64,000 bases of DNA from 73-13 sp035556075 (lineage in GTDB: Bacteria; Actinomycetota; Actinomycetes; Actinomycetales; Microbacteriaceae): contig DATMFQ010000013.1 of the NCBI GenBank assembly GCA_035556075.1, positions 1-64,000 on the forward strand, read 5' to 3'. The stretch's first letter is position 1; every line of letters begins with the position of its first letter. The notes below the pieces were generated by a model. The model was not told the origin of the DNA. It saw only the letters and a list, made by a program, of their open reading frames with translations, and ran no database searches. Made by a program: the position numbers and the translations under genes. Below, piece after piece: positions 39,891-49,298 of this stretch.

Positions 39891-40445
39891 GTGACTATTG
39901 CCGAGGTCCTGGCTGACGCCAAGGAAAAGATGCACAAGGCGATCGAGGTCGCCAAGGAGGACTTTGCGACCGTGACCGCGGGGCGGGCGAACCCGGCGCT
40001 GTTCCAGAAGATCCCCGTCGAGTACTACGGCACGCCGACGCCGCTGGAGCAGCTCGCCTCGCTGCAGAATCAGGAAGCCCGCGTCCTGCTCATCACCCCC
40101 TTTGACAAGTCGGCGCTCAAAGACATCGAGAAGGCCATCGTGGCCGCGCAGCACCTCGGGGCGACGGTCGGCAACGACGGCAGCGTACTCCGGGCGACCA
40201 TCCCGGAGCTCACCGAGGAGCGCCGGAAGGACTACGCGAAGCTCGTGCGCGATAAGGCGGAGGCGGCGCGCGTCGTCGTGCGCAACCTGCGCCGCACGAG
40301 CCGCGAGGCCCTCGACCGGATCGACGCCGTCGGCGAGGACGACATCAAGCGCGCCGAGAAGGAGCTCGACACGATCACCTCGGCGAGCATCGATGCCATC
40401 GACTCGGCGCTCAAGCTCAAGGAAGCCGAGCTGCTCGAGGTCTGA
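39891..40445 (+). CDS. frr: ribosome recycling factor
   Basis: 184 residues from GTG 39891, with AAAGGAG upstream. FATVTAGRANPALFQKIPVE, YYGTPTPLEQLASL, PFDKSALKDIEKAI and LRRTSREALDRI are typical RRF. It splits terminated ribosomes with EF-G. TAGGAT at 39861 may be a further promoter. ATG of cdsA overlaps its stop. Confidence 0.97.
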   Translation: MTIAEVLADAKEKMHKAIEVAKEDFATVTAGRANPALFQKIPVEYYGTPTPLEQLASLQNQEARVLLITPFDKSALKDIEKAIVAAQHLGATVGNDGSVLRATIPELTEERRKDYAKLVRDKAEAARVVVRNLRRTSREALDRIDAVGEDDIKRAEKELDTITSASIDAIDSALKLKEAELLEV

Positions 40446-41389
40446 TGGCCGGGTTTCAGCACGACCGCGAGCAGTTCGAGGCTGGCCTGCGCGAGGCCGG
40501 CGAGCTCATTGAGGGGCAGCTCCGGGAGGCAGGCGAGCATTTCCGTGAGGCGAACGAGGAGCTCAATCGGCGCGCGAAGCGGCCGCTGCTGTCCGCGATC
40601 CTGACGGGTCTCGTGCTCGGCGCCATCGTGATCGTGGGACTGTTCATCCCGCCGGTCCTCGCCGTATTCGGCATCCTGCTCATCGCGCTCGCCGCCTTCG
40701 AGCTCGCGACCGCGCTGCGGGAGTCGGGTCGGCGGGTGCCGCGCATCCCACTCGTCGTGCTGACCGCCGCCACGGTCGCCGCCTCGTACTGGCTCGGCGC
40801 GTGGTGGCACTGGGTCGTGTTCCTCGCCGGCTGCGGCCTCCTCCTGCTGTGGCGCCTCGCCGAGTTGCTCGCGCCGCGGCTGCGGGGCACGGCGCGCGTG
40901 GTCGCGGCTGACATTGGCGCTGCGGTGTTCGTCCTCGGGTACGTCGCATTCCTCGCGAGTTTCATCACCCTGCTGTTGGGCCAGCCTGACGGTCCCGCGT
41001 GGGTGCTCAGCTTCCTCGTCGTCGTCGTCGTGGTCGACATCGCGGCCTTTGCGGTCGGGGTGAGTCTCGGCCGCCACCCGATGGCGCCAAAGGTGAGCCC
41101 CTCGAAATCGTGGGAGGGCTTTGGCGGCGCGGCGGCGGGCGCGCTCATCGCGGGCGTCGTCGTCAGCGCATTCCTGCTCGGACAGCCGTGGTGGTTCGGC
41201 CTGATCTTCGGCGTCGTGCTCCTGGCCACCGCGACGATCGGTGACCTCGCGGAGTCGCTCGTCAAGCGCGACCTCGGGGTGAAGGACATGAGCTCGTGGC
41301 TGCCGGGGCACGGCGGGGTGCTCGACCGGATCGACGGCATCATCCTGTCCGCACCGGCCGCGTATGTGCTGTACCTCATCGTGCACTGA
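40445..41389 (+). CDS. cdsA: phosphatidate cytidylyltransferase
   Basis: 314 residues. A cytoplasmic N-terminal extension of about 45 residues rich in Glu/Arg precedes some seven membrane segments. The CDP-alcohol signature is at the end: PSKSWEGFGGAAAGAL, GDLAESLVKRDLGVKDMSSW and LPGHGGVLDRIDGI. It makes CDP-diacylglycerol for phospholipid synthesis. Overlaps frr. Confidence 0.94.
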   Translation: MAGFQHDREQFEAGLREAGELIEGQLREAGEHFREANEELNRRAKRPLLSAILTGLVLGAIVIVGLFIPPVLAVFGILLIALAAFELATALRESGRRVPRIPLVVLTAATVAASYWLGAWWHWVVFLAGCGLLLLWRLAELLAPRLRGTARVVAADIGAAVFVLGYVAFLASFITLLLGQPDGPAWVLSFLVVVVVVDIAAFAVGVSLGRHPMAPKVSPSKSWEGFGGAAAGALIAGVVVSAFLLGQPWWFGLIFGVVLLATATIGDLAESLVKRDLGVKDMSSWLPGHGGVLDRIDGIILSAPAAYVLYLIVH

Positions 41390-41412
41390 GCTACCGCCAG
41401 TACGATGCCCTG

Positions 41413-41967
41413 GTGAGCACGAACACGTTCCCGCGCGCCCGTCGCTCCGCGAAGGGGTACGACATCCTGCAGGTGGAGGACTTCCTCGAGGATGCCAAGC
41501 GCGCCTACGCGGCCCCCGCGGGGACTCCGGCGGTGCTGAGCTCGAGCGATATCCGTCGCACGGGGTTCAACCTGCGCCGCGGCGGCTACGCGACGGAAGC
41601 GGTCGATGCGGCGCTTGAGCGGCTCGAGGACGCGTTCGCGGAGCGCGAGCGTGCCGCACGGCTCCAGGTGACCGGGCCCGAGGCGTTCGCCGCGGACGTG
41701 CGCTCGCGCGCGCAGGAGATCCTGGCCCGCGTCGCACGGAGCAAACGCCACAAGTTCAAGCGGGTGAGCGGCTTCACGCTCGGTTATCAGCCGAAGGAGG
41801 TCGACGCCTTCTGCGAGCGCATTGTCGAGTATCTGCAGTTCGGCCGCGCCCTCACCCCGGAGGAGATCCGGACGGTCTCGTTCCGGGTCGTGCGTGGTGG
41901 CTATCACGAGTCGCAGGTCGACGCGCTGCTGGATGCCGTCATCGAGATCATGCTGGCGGTCCGGTGA
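41413..41967 (+). CDS. DivIVA-domain repeat protein
   Basis: 184 residues from GTG 41413, eight bases after a TACGAT -10-type box (leaderless). Three related repeats are visible: FPRARRSAKGYDILQVEDFL, FNLRRGGYATEAVDAALERL and FRVVRGGYHESQVDALLDAV, with FKRVSGFTLGYQPKEVDAFC as a further one. The R-x-x-x-GY-x(4)-VD pattern is the DivIVA membrane-binding repeat. Likely a polar or septal scaffold; function unproven. Its place after cdsA is typical of Microbacteriaceae. Confidence 0.85.
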   Translation: MSTNTFPRARRSAKGYDILQVEDFLEDAKRAYAAPAGTPAVLSSSDIRRTGFNLRRGGYATEAVDAALERLEDAFAERERAARLQVTGPEAFAADVRSRAQEILARVARSKRHKFKRVSGFTLGYQPKEVDAFCERIVEYLQFGRALTPEEIRTVSFRVVRGGYHESQVDALLDAVIEIMLAVR

Positions 41968-42011
41968 TCGCTTGGTGGTTTCCCAAGCATGAATCTAAGC
42001 TTGAACCTTCT

Positions 42012-42608
42012 ATGACCAGCCAACCCGCGCGCGAGCCCCGGGGCCGACACGGCCTGCGGGTGCTGCCGCTGTTCGCGACGCTCGCGGTCGCCGGTCTCGT
42101 CAGCGCGGCCGCGATCGCCCCGTCGACGACGATGTCCTCGTCGGCCGCCGCCGTCACCTCCGGCGCCGCGGTCACGCAGGACGTCGGCGGCCTTGCGGGG
42201 CTCGCGAGCATCGCCGGGGCCCGCGAGCACTTCACGAGTGAGGCCGCACCGCCCCCGCCGCCGCCCGTCCAGGTCCGCACCGCGCCTGCCGCCGGCATCC
42301 CCGACCCCGGCACCGCGCGGGCCATCGGGCTGCAGATGACGCTGGACCGGGGCTGGCCCGCGAGCGAGTTCGACTGTCTCGCGGCGCTCTGGGACCGGGA
42401 GTCCCGCTGGGACGTCTACGCCTTCAACGCCTCGAGCGGCGCGTACGGCATCCCGCAGGCGCTGCCCGGGGACAAGATGGCCTCGCACGGCGCGGATTGG
42501 CAGACGAATCCGGCGACGCAGATCTCCTGGGGGCTCTCGTACATCGGTGGGCGCTATGGCAGCCCGTGCGGCGCCTGGGACTTCTCCAACCGTAACGGCT
42601 GGTACTGA
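42012..42608 (+). CDS. secreted lytic-transglycosylase-like (SLT) protein
   Basis: 198 residues from ATG 42012; GTG/ATG upstream extensions add a non-signal start. A basic N-terminus plus LFATLAVAGLVSAAAIA forms a signal or anchor, then a Pro-rich linker (APPPPPPPVQ). The catalytic-type domain is ALWDRESRWDVYAFNASSGA with a Glu in the lysozyme position, YGIPQALPGDKMASHG, and ISWGLSYIGGRYGSPCGAW. Common actinomycete peptidoglycan hydrolase. Confidence 0.85.
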   Translation: MTSQPAREPRGRHGLRVLPLFATLAVAGLVSAAAIAPSTTMSSSAAAVTSGAAVTQDVGGLAGLASIAGAREHFTSEAAPPPPPPVQVRTAPAAGIPDPGTARAIGLQMTLDRGWPASEFDCLAALWDRESRWDVYAFNASSGAYGIPQALPGDKMASHGADWQTNPATQISWGLSYIGGRYGSPCGAWDFSNRNGWY

Positions 42609-42637
42609 CCCCAGCGTCGACACGGCAGGATGGGGGG

Positions 42638-42925
42638 ATGCCTCGCAATCGCCGTCACCGCCGCGAGGAGCACGTGCCGCTCGATACCGAACGGCTGCGC
42701 GCCGGGTGGCGCCGTGTGGTCACGAAGCGTGACGGGCAGTGGCACGTGCAGCCGATCAGCGGGGAGCGGGCCGTGAAGGTCTACACCTGCCCCGGCTGCG
42801 GCGGCGAGGTCACCCCCGGCACGCCGCACCTCGTCGCGTGGCGTGCCGACGGCATTCTTGGCGCCGAGGACGACCTGGCTGGCCGACGGCACTGGCATCG
42901 GCGATGCTGGGAGATCAGGGCATGA
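42638..42925 (+). CDS. small Cys/His conserved actinomycete protein
   Basis: 95 residues. Basic start (PRNRRHRREEHVPLD), then KVYTCPGCGGEVTPGTPHL and RRHWHRRCWE, giving a CxxC and a His/Cys pair suited to one zinc ion. Homologues are often labelled ATP/GTP-binding without proof. Located 34 bases before the hydrolase gene. Confidence 0.75.
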   Translation: MPRNRRHRREEHVPLDTERLRAGWRRVVTKRDGQWHVQPISGERAVKVYTCPGCGGEVTPGTPHLVAWRADGILGAEDDLAGRRHWHRRCWEIRA

Positions 42926-42959
42926 CGCGGAGGGCAGGAATGCGTGGGAGCGCACTCGC

Positions 42960-43679
42960 ATGACGACTGAGATTCGTGGCGGCGTCGAGCTGCCGGCTCG
43001 GCGCGAAGACATTGAGCTGCGCACGGCGGACGGGCTCACGCTGGTGGGTGAGCTCGCGAGCCCGCTCGAGCGGCCCGCGGTGGCGACGCTGGTGACCCTG
43101 CACCCGCTGCCGACACAGCGCGGCTTCATGGACTCGCATGTGCTGCGCAAGGCGGCGGCCCGGCTCCCGGCCCTCGCGGACCTCGCGGTGCTGCGCTTCA
43201 ACTTCCGCGGGGTGACCTCGCCGCGCGGGACATCCGACGGCGCGTTCGGCGACGGCGTCGACGAGCGGCACGATCTCGACGCGGCGATGGCGTTCGTCCG
43301 ACAGCGTCGGCTGCCGGCACCGTGGCTCCTCGGCTGGTCGTTCGGCACCGAGGTGCTGCTCAAGCATGGGCGCGACGTGGGCGCGGTCGGGGCGATCCTG
43401 CTGTCGCCGCCGCTGCGGCGTACGAGCGACGCGGAACTGGCCCGCTGGGCCGATGTGACCTTCCCCGTGCTCGCGCTCGTGCCGGAGCACGATGACTTCC
43501 TGCAGCCGCCCGAGGCGGTGGCGCGGTTCGGGGCGCTCGCCCCGCCCATCGAGGTCACCGGCGTTGACGGGGCGAAGCACCTCTGGGTCGGCGAAACGCA
43601 GGTGCGTCAGGTCCTCACCGAGATCGTCTGCGCCGTCAACCCTGCCGCGCTCCCGCTGCCGGAGGTCTGGGAGGAGTAG
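42960..43679 (+). CDS. alpha/beta hydrolase
   Basis: 239 residues from ATG 42960. VTLHPLPTQRGFMDSHVLRK gives the oxyanion strand, LRFNFRGVTSPRGTSDG follows, the nucleophile elbow is GWSFGTE, the acid is in LVPEHDDFLQPPE and the His in AKHLWVGE. Resembles small hydrolases of the dienelactone/YfbB-like group; the substrate is unknown. Confidence 0.85.
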   Translation: MTTEIRGGVELPARREDIELRTADGLTLVGELASPLERPAVATLVTLHPLPTQRGFMDSHVLRKAAARLPALADLAVLRFNFRGVTSPRGTSDGAFGDGVDERHDLDAAMAFVRQRRLPAPWLLGWSFGTEVLLKHGRDVGAVGAILLSPPLRRTSDAELARWADVTFPVLALVPEHDDFLQPPEAVARFGALAPPIEVTGVDGAKHLWVGETQVRQVLTEIVCAVNPAALPLPEVWEE

Positions 43680-43695
43680 CCGGTGCGCCGCGACG

Positions 43696-44754
43696 CTATG
43701 CGGCGTCCTGTTTCGGCACGATCACCTTGTTGAAGATGAGGATGATCGCCGCCGCGGTCGGGATCGCGACGAGGGCGCCGAGCAGGCCGAGGAGCGTGCC
43801 ACCGGCGATTGCGGCGATGACGACGACCGCGCCGGGGACCTGCACGGCCTGCGCCATGATGCGTGGGCTCAGCACGTATGCCTCGAGCTGCATGTACACG
43901 AGGTAGAAGATGACGACGGCGATCGCGCTGCCGGGACCGTCGAACATGAGGACGAGCGCCGTGTTGATCACCGTCGCGGTGATCGTACCGACGAGCGGGA
44001 TCATCGAGCCGAGCATCGCGAGGAAGGCGAGGAGCGGCCAGTAGGAGACCTCGACCCCGAAGGCCGCCAGCAACAAGAAGTACAGCGACGAGAGGATGCC
44101 GTTCGCGACGCCGAGCGTCGCCTGCCCGATGACGAACCGGCCGATCGAGTGGCTGATCTGCTCCGCGAGGTCGATGAAGACCGGACGCTTGCTCGCGGGG
44201 ACGAGCTTGTACAGCGCGCGCTTGAGGCCCTTGATCGAGGAGGTGAAGTAGAGCGTGAGGATGACGACGATGATGGCGCCGGTCACGCCCGTGAGGATCG
44301 ACAGGCCGACGTTGAGCGCGCCACCGGCGATGGACGCGTAATCGAGGGTCTCGAACCACTTGATGACGCCGTCGAGGATGTCGCCGACCGGGACGGAGGG
44401 GAGGCGCTCGATGAGCCACTGCCTCGCCTCGCCGTTGATGATCTGCTGGACGAGCGGCGGGATCGCCTCCGAGGCTTTCGCGATCTGGTCGACGACGATC
44501 GGCAGGATGGCGAAGACGAGCCCCGTGATGATGCCGGCAAATGCGACGAGCACGATGAGGATCGCCGCCCACCTTGGGACTTTGCGTGCCTCGAGCCAGC
44601 TGATGATCGGGTCGAGCCCGAGCGCGATGAACAGCGCGGCGCCAACGTAGGTGAGGACCTGCGAGAGCGAGGTGACGGCGCCGCCGATCGCGATCGCGAC
44701 GAGGACCCCGAGCCCGCCGAAGAGTCCGAGGCCGAAGGCGTTATGAATGCGCAC
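43696..44754 (-). CDS. AI-2E family transporter
   Basis: 352 residues from GTG 44754. About eight membrane segments with the family block YVGAALFIALGLDPIISWLE at the start and FLAMLGSMIPLVGTITATVI, VVIFYLVYMQLEAYVLSPRI near the end. Members include TqsA and Na+/H+ antiporter-like proteins, so the substrate is uncertain. Five bases after the coiled-coil gene on the same strand. Confidence 0.9.
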   Translation of the reverse strand: MRIHNAFGLGLFGGLGVLVAIAIGGAVTSLSQVLTYVGAALFIALGLDPIISWLEARKVPRWAAILIVLVAFAGIITGLVFAILPIVVDQIAKASEAIPPLVQQIINGEARQWLIERLPSVPVGDILDGVIKWFETLDYASIAGGALNVGLSILTGVTGAIIVVILTLYFTSSIKGLKRALYKLVPASKRPVFIDLAEQISHSIGRFVIGQATLGVANGILSSLYFLLLAAFGVEVSYWPLLAFLAMLGSMIPLVGTITATVINTALVLMFDGPGSAIAVVIFYLVYMQLEAYVLSPRIMAQAVQVPGAVVVIAAIAGGTLLGLLGALVAIPTAAAIILIFNKVIVPKQDAA

Positions 44755-44759
44755 GGTGC

Positions 44760-45728
44760 TCAGTCTGCCGTGAGGGTCTCCGACTTGGTGAGCACGCTGC
44801 GGAGAGTCTCCAGGTACTCCGCGACAGCGTCGCGTTCGTCGCGGAGCGCGGCGAGCCGCGTCTCGGCGTCAGCGATGAGGTCAGCGGCCCGCTGCTGCGC
44901 CTCGGTGAGGATCGAGCGGGCGCGTGCCTCCGCATTCGACAGCACCTCGGCGGCGACCGCGTCGGCGGCCTGGCGCGACTCGCGTGCGGTCGCGGCGAGC
45001 TCGTCCTCGAGCCGGCCGGACTCCGCGCGGAGCTCGGCCGTACGCTGCGTCGCCGCCGTGAGCTGTGCCTCGGCAGCGGTCAGGGCCGTCCGCATCTCCG
45101 CGAGGGTGGCCTGGTGCTCCTCGTGCGCGGTGGCGCGGAGCTCGGCGGCGTCCCGTGCCGCGGCGGCCCGCAGTGCCGCGGCCTCGGATACCGCGTCGGC
45201 GCGCAGTTCGGCGGCCTCCGTCTCGGCGGCGGAGCGGTGCATGGCACTTGCCTGCTCGGCCGCCTCGATGAGCGCGCGCGCCTCCGTGGTCGCGCGGGCG
45301 ATCATCCGTTCGGAGTCGGCCCCGGCGATCTCGAGGGTGGTCGCGGCGCGCGCATCCCCGCCCTGGACGGTGGCGGCGGCGTGTGCCTCGGCTTCCTGCC
45401 GCAGTTGCTCGGCCGCCTCGGCCGCCTCGGTCCGGGTGCGCTCAGCGTCGACCTCGGCCTGGCCGATGAGCCGAGCAGCCTGCTCCTCGGCGACCCGCAG
45501 CGTCTGCTCGAGCCGAGTGCCGAGGCCCGCGTAGGTGGGGCGACCGATCTCGTCGAGCTCGGTCCGGAGCTCCGCCTCGACACTCCGCAGCCGCGCCGCC
45601 TCCTGCTCGAGCTGCTCCTGCTGGGTGCGCGCGGCGGCGACCTGCTGCTCGAGGGTGGCGATCACCCGGTCGACGTCGTCGCGACGGTAGCCGCGCCATG
45701 CGCTGCCAAACCTCGCCGTGCCGGTCAT
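44760..45728 (-). CDS. DivIVA-like coiled-coil protein
   Basis: 322 residues. Starts with RFGSAWRGYRRDDVDRVIAT, a DivIVA-type N-terminal motif, then an almost continuous Ala/Glu/Arg coiled coil to the end (for example EQLEQEAARLRSVEAELRTE). Resembles actinomycete polar scaffold proteins of the DivIVA/FilP/Scy type. Divergent from the 45858 gene. Confidence 0.8.
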   Translation of the reverse strand: MTGTARFGSAWRGYRRDDVDRVIATLEQQVAAARTQQEQLEQEAARLRSVEAELRTELDEIGRPTYAGLGTRLEQTLRVAEEQAARLIGQAEVDAERTRTEAAEAAEQLRQEAEAHAAATVQGGDARAATTLEIAGADSERMIARATTEARALIEAAEQASAMHRSAAETEAAELRADAVSEAAALRAAAARDAAELRATAHEEHQATLAEMRTALTAAEAQLTAATQRTAELRAESGRLEDELAATARESRQAADAVAAEVLSNAEARARSILTEAQQRAADLIADAETRLAALRDERDAVAEYLETLRSVLTKSETLTAD

Positions 45729-45857
45729 GGGTGCCGCCTTCCCCTTGCAAACCCTCCGAGTTTAGTGCGAAAGCCCGGCGGCGATGGCGGCAACTTGGCC
45801 CTCCCAGGAAGGGTCCCGGTATCCTGAAATGTCCGAATTCGAAAGGGTACGTCACCC

Positions 45858-47702
45858 GTGCGCCTCGTCCTCGCCATTGTCGCCTTCCTGCTCGCCGCCG
45901 CCATGATCACGGTCGGCCTCGTGCAGCGCACCGTGCTGGCGCCCGCCTCCTCGATCGATGTCGCGGTGACGTCGACGGGCAGCGCGCAGGTCACGATCAT
46001 CGATGGGGCGACGCTGCGGGCGCACGAGGGGCGCCAGACGATCACGATCTCGGGTGCTTCGCAGATCGCGGCGGCCTACGGCCGCACGGTGGATGTCGAG
46101 GCGTGGATCGGCGATGCCGCGTATAACGAGCTCACGATCGATGCGGAGACCGGTCAGCTCGTCTCCACGCGGCACGCGGGCACGAGCGACCCGCTGCCGG
46201 ACCTGTACGACGCCGACCTCTGGCTCGAGGACTACCGGGACATCCAGCAGTTGCGACTGTCGGTGACGCTCCCGGAGGATGTGACGCTCATCATCGGCTC
46301 GGCGGAAGGGATGCCGGCCCCGCGCGATATCGCCATCAGCTGGCCGCTCGATACGAGCACCCCCTGGTCGGGTCCGCTTATCATCGGCGGCGCGGCACTG
46401 CTCGTCACCGGCCTCATCCTCTTCGTCATGGCGATCTATCGGATCCGCAACGACCACGGGCCACGGCGGAAGATGCCGAAGCTGCCGAAGCGCAAGGCGA
46501 TCACGTCGGTGCGCCCGGGGACGCGGCCCGTCTCGGGATCGCGGGCCCGCGCCGGGGCCCGCGCGAGCGCAAAGGTGGGCGCCGGCTCCGCCCTCGGCCT
46601 CGTCGTCATTGCGACACTGAGTCTCGGCGCACTGCCGCCGTCGGCGGCGCACGCCGCGCCGACCCCGACGCCGAGCCCAACGCCGGTCGAGGTCGCGCCG
46701 ATCCCGGCGGTCACGACCGTGCAACTCGATCGCATCATCGAGAAGACGCTGGCGACCGTCACGCAAGCGGACACCGCGCTCGACCGTGAGCTGCTCGAGA
46801 CGCGGATGACCGGCCCGGCGCTCGCGCTGAAGTCGGCCGACTACACGCTCCGGGGCCTGGATGCCGCCGCGCTCGGGGAGTCCCCGGTCATCCCGACTGG
46901 CGGGGTAGTCGCGTTGAGCCTCCCGCAGCAGGTGCCGGCCGATACCCCGAGCTGGCCGCGGAGCGTGCTCGTCGTCGTCGCACCGCCGGAGGCACTCGAC
47001 CCGGTGGCGAGCACACCCAAGCCGACGCCAACCGCCGACGGGGCGACGCCAGAGGCGGCTGCGACGGAGGAACCGGTGCCGGACCCGCCGGTCGTCATGC
47101 TCCTGTCCCAGGCGACGCCCCGGGATAACTACAAGGCCGAGTACCTCATGACCCTCCAGGCGGATGTGCCCGAGGTCGCGGCCTCGACGGTCGGGGCCCC
47201 CGTGCTCCGACCCGACTCCCCGCTGCTGTCGACCAAGCCGGAGACCGTCGACGACGGGTACGCCGATCTGCTCGCGCTCGGCGAGGCGAGCGAATGGGCG
47301 GATCGCTTTGCGCTCGACAACGACGCATTCGCGGCGGCCTGGGGTGTCGAGGCGCAGGCGAGCTACCAGGCCGGGCAGTCCGGGCTGGAAAGCCCGAACA
47401 CCGTCTCCTATGTCACCGATGACACGGACAGTCGACTCGTCACCCTCGCGACGGCCGACGGCGGGGCGCTCGTCACCGGGACCGTGTATCAGCAGGTGGT
47501 GGTCACCCCATCCGAGTCGGGGGCCAAGGTCATCGCCCAGGGCAAGGTGCTCACCCTCTCCGGGGTGGAGCGGAGCGAGATCGGCTACGCGCTCAACTAC
47601 ATTGGTCAACTCTTGTTCTTCGTCCCCCCGCTGGGCAGCGATCAGCCGATCACCGTGCTCGCCTACGCACAGGGACTCGCGGGAGCTGTGGAGGCCTCAT
47701 GA
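45858..47702 (+). CDS. membrane protein with large extracytoplasmic domains
   Basis: 614 residues from GTG 45858. N-terminal membrane segment (VLAIVAFLLAAAMITVGLVQ), a second one near residue 175 (LIIGGAALLVTGLILFVMAI), a basic cytoplasmic stretch, a third one at about residue 250, then Pro/Thr-rich linkers and a long outer domain, ending in a membrane-like LLFFVPPL. No enzyme motif. Genes like this precede the thioredoxin-like co-chaperone in Micrococcales. It overlaps that gene by four bases. Confidence 0.75.
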   Translation: MRLVLAIVAFLLAAAMITVGLVQRTVLAPASSIDVAVTSTGSAQVTIIDGATLRAHEGRQTITISGASQIAAAYGRTVDVEAWIGDAAYNELTIDAETGQLVSTRHAGTSDPLPDLYDADLWLEDYRDIQQLRLSVTLPEDVTLIIGSAEGMPAPRDIAISWPLDTSTPWSGPLIIGGAALLVTGLILFVMAIYRIRNDHGPRRKMPKLPKRKAITSVRPGTRPVSGSRARAGARASAKVGAGSALGLVVIATLSLGALPPSAAHAAPTPTPSPTPVEVAPIPAVTTVQLDRIIEKTLATVTQADTALDRELLETRMTGPALALKSADYTLRGLDAAALGESPVIPTGGVVALSLPQQVPADTPSWPRSVLVVVAPPEALDPVASTPKPTPTADGATPEAAATEEPVPDPPVVMLLSQATPRDNYKAEYLMTLQADVPEVAASTVGAPVLRPDSPLLSTKPETVDDGYADLLALGEASEWADRFALDNDAFAAAWGVEAQASYQAGQSGLESPNTVSYVTDDTDSRLVTLATADGGALVTGTVYQQVVVTPSESGAKVIAQGKVLTLSGVERSEIGYALNYIGQLLFFVPPLGSDQPITVLAYAQGLAGAVEAS

Positions 47703-48538
47703 GCATGCCGGGACCGAATCTGCAGGGCGCACTCGACCTGTCGGGGCTTGTCCGCCGGGCGCAGGCGCCCACTGATGGCGTAGCGCCCCCGGCCGACGGC
47801 ATCCCCACGGCGGACGACCAATCCTTCGGCGAGGTCATCGAGCTGTCGCGGACGGTGCTCGTCATCGTCGAGTTCGTCGACCCGAATCAGCCGGCGACGG
47901 GCGTGGCCGCCACCGTCGCGAGCTATGGCGGCCGCATCGCGCTCGTGCGCGTCGACCCGTTCACGAGCCCGCAGATCGCGCAGGCGTTCCGCGTCGAGCA
48001 GGTGCCATTCTTCGCGGCAGTGATCGCGGGCCAGCCGTACCCGCTCTTCGCGGGTGTCCCGCCGGAGCAGCAGCTCCGCGAGGTGCTCGACCAGCTGTTG
48101 CAGGGCGCGGCGCAGCAGGGCATCACGGGCACGACCGGTGCAGCCGACGGGGAGGCGCCCGCCGCCGAGGAGCCGCCCCTGCCACCGCACCACCAGGAGG
48201 CCCTCGACGCGATCGACGCGGGTGACTACGCGGCGGCGATCAGTGCCTACGAGAGCGCGCTCGCGCAGAATCCGCGTGACGAGATGGCGGTTGCGGGCCT
48301 CGCCCAGGTGCGGCTGCTGCAGCGGCTCGGGGCGAGTGAGGTCGACGATATCGACCGCGCCTTCGCCGAGGGGCGTGTGGAGTGGGCGTTCGAGTCGCTG
48401 CTCGACGCATTCGTCCCCGCGGATGCGGACGGTCGTGACCGGATTCGTCAGCGGCTGCTCGAGTTCTTCGAGATCCTCGGCGCGGAGGATCCCCGCGTCG
48501 GGCCCGCCCGCCGCCGACTGACCACCCTGCTCTTCTAA
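47699..48538 (+). CDS. thioredoxin-fold TPR co-chaperone (YbbN/CnoX-like)
   Basis: 279 residues. Residues about 35-130 match the thioredoxin fold (TVLVIVEFVDPNQPATGVAA, VDPFTSPQIAQAFRVEQVPF) without the C-x-x-C active site. The C-terminal part has TPR-like helices (HQEALDAIDAGDYAAAISAY, NPRDEMAVAGLAQVRLL) as in YbbN/CnoX, which holds unfolding proteins for GroEL/DnaK. Redox activity is not expected. Confidence 0.88.
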   Translation: MSMPGPNLQGALDLSGLVRRAQAPTDGVAPPADGIPTADDQSFGEVIELSRTVLVIVEFVDPNQPATGVAATVASYGGRIALVRVDPFTSPQIAQAFRVEQVPFFAAVIAGQPYPLFAGVPPEQQLREVLDQLLQGAAQQGITGTTGAADGEAPAAEEPPLPPHHQEALDAIDAGDYAAAISAYESALAQNPRDEMAVAGLAQVRLLQRLGASEVDDIDRAFAEGRVEWAFESLLDAFVPADADGRDRIRQRLLEFFEILGAEDPRVGPARRRLTTLLF

Positions 48539-48545
48539 CGCCGGC

Positions 48546-49298
48546 TCAGTGCGTGACGCGGGCGAGGAACTCGCGGGTGCGTGCACGCTGCGGGCTGCCG
48601 AAGACCTCCGCGGGCGTCCCGAGCTCATGGATCTCGCCCGCATGCAGGAATGCGACGCGATCGGCGACCTCGCGGGCGAACGCCATTTCGTGGGTCGCCA
48701 TGAGGATCGTCGTCCCCTCGGCGCCGAGCTCACGGACCAGCTCGAGCACCTCGCCGACAAGCTCGGGGTCGAGGGCGCTCGTCACCTCGTCGAGGAGCAG
48801 GAGCGACTGGTCGGCCGCGACGGCACGGGCGATCGCGACGCGTTGCTGCTGCCCTCCGGAGAGCCGGTCCGGATAGTTGCTCGCGAACTCGCCGAGCCCG
48901 ACCCGGGTCAGGGCCGCCATGGCGCGCTCGTGCGCCTCGGCCTTCGGCATGCCGTGGACGACGCGAAGGCTCACCGCAATGTTGTCGATGACGCGCTGGT
49001 GGGGGAACAGGTTGAACCCCTGGAACACGACCCCGATCCGGGCGCGCACCCGGTCCGGGTTGGCGCGTGGGTCGCTGATGTCCTCGCCATCGAGGAAGAT
49101 CTGCCCGTCATCGATCGGCTCGAGGAGGTTCACCGTCTTCAGCAGGGTCGACTTGCCGGAGCCGCTCGCGCCGATGAGGGCGATGACCTCGTGCGGGGCG
49201 ACGTCGAGGTCGATGCCGCGGAGCACCTCGTGGTCCCCGTAGCGCTTGCGGACCCCGTCGATTCGGAGCGACGAGGCGGCGCTGGCTCGCGCGGTCAT
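48546..49298 (-). CDS. polar amino-acid ABC transporter ATPase (GlnQ-like)
   Basis: 250 residues from ATG 49298. Walker A ALIGASGSGKSTLLKTVN, VVFQGFNLFPHQ Q-loop, signature LSGGQQQRVAIARA, Walker B LLLLDEVTSALDP, His switch MATHEMAFAREV. ATGA overlap with the permease upstream. Energises import with the permease and lipoprotein at 49.3-51.0 kb. Confidence 0.94.
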   Translation of the reverse strand: MTARASAASSLRIDGVRKRYGDHEVLRGIDLDVAPHEVIALIGASGSGKSTLLKTVNLLEPIDDGQIFLDGEDISDPRANPDRVRARIGVVFQGFNLFPHQRVIDNIAVSLRVVHGMPKAEAHERAMAALTRVGLGEFASNYPDRLSGGQQQRVAIARAVAADQSLLLLDEVTSALDPELVGEVLELVRELGAEGTTILMATHEMAFAREVADRVAFLHAGEIHELGTPAEVFGSPQRARTREFLARVTH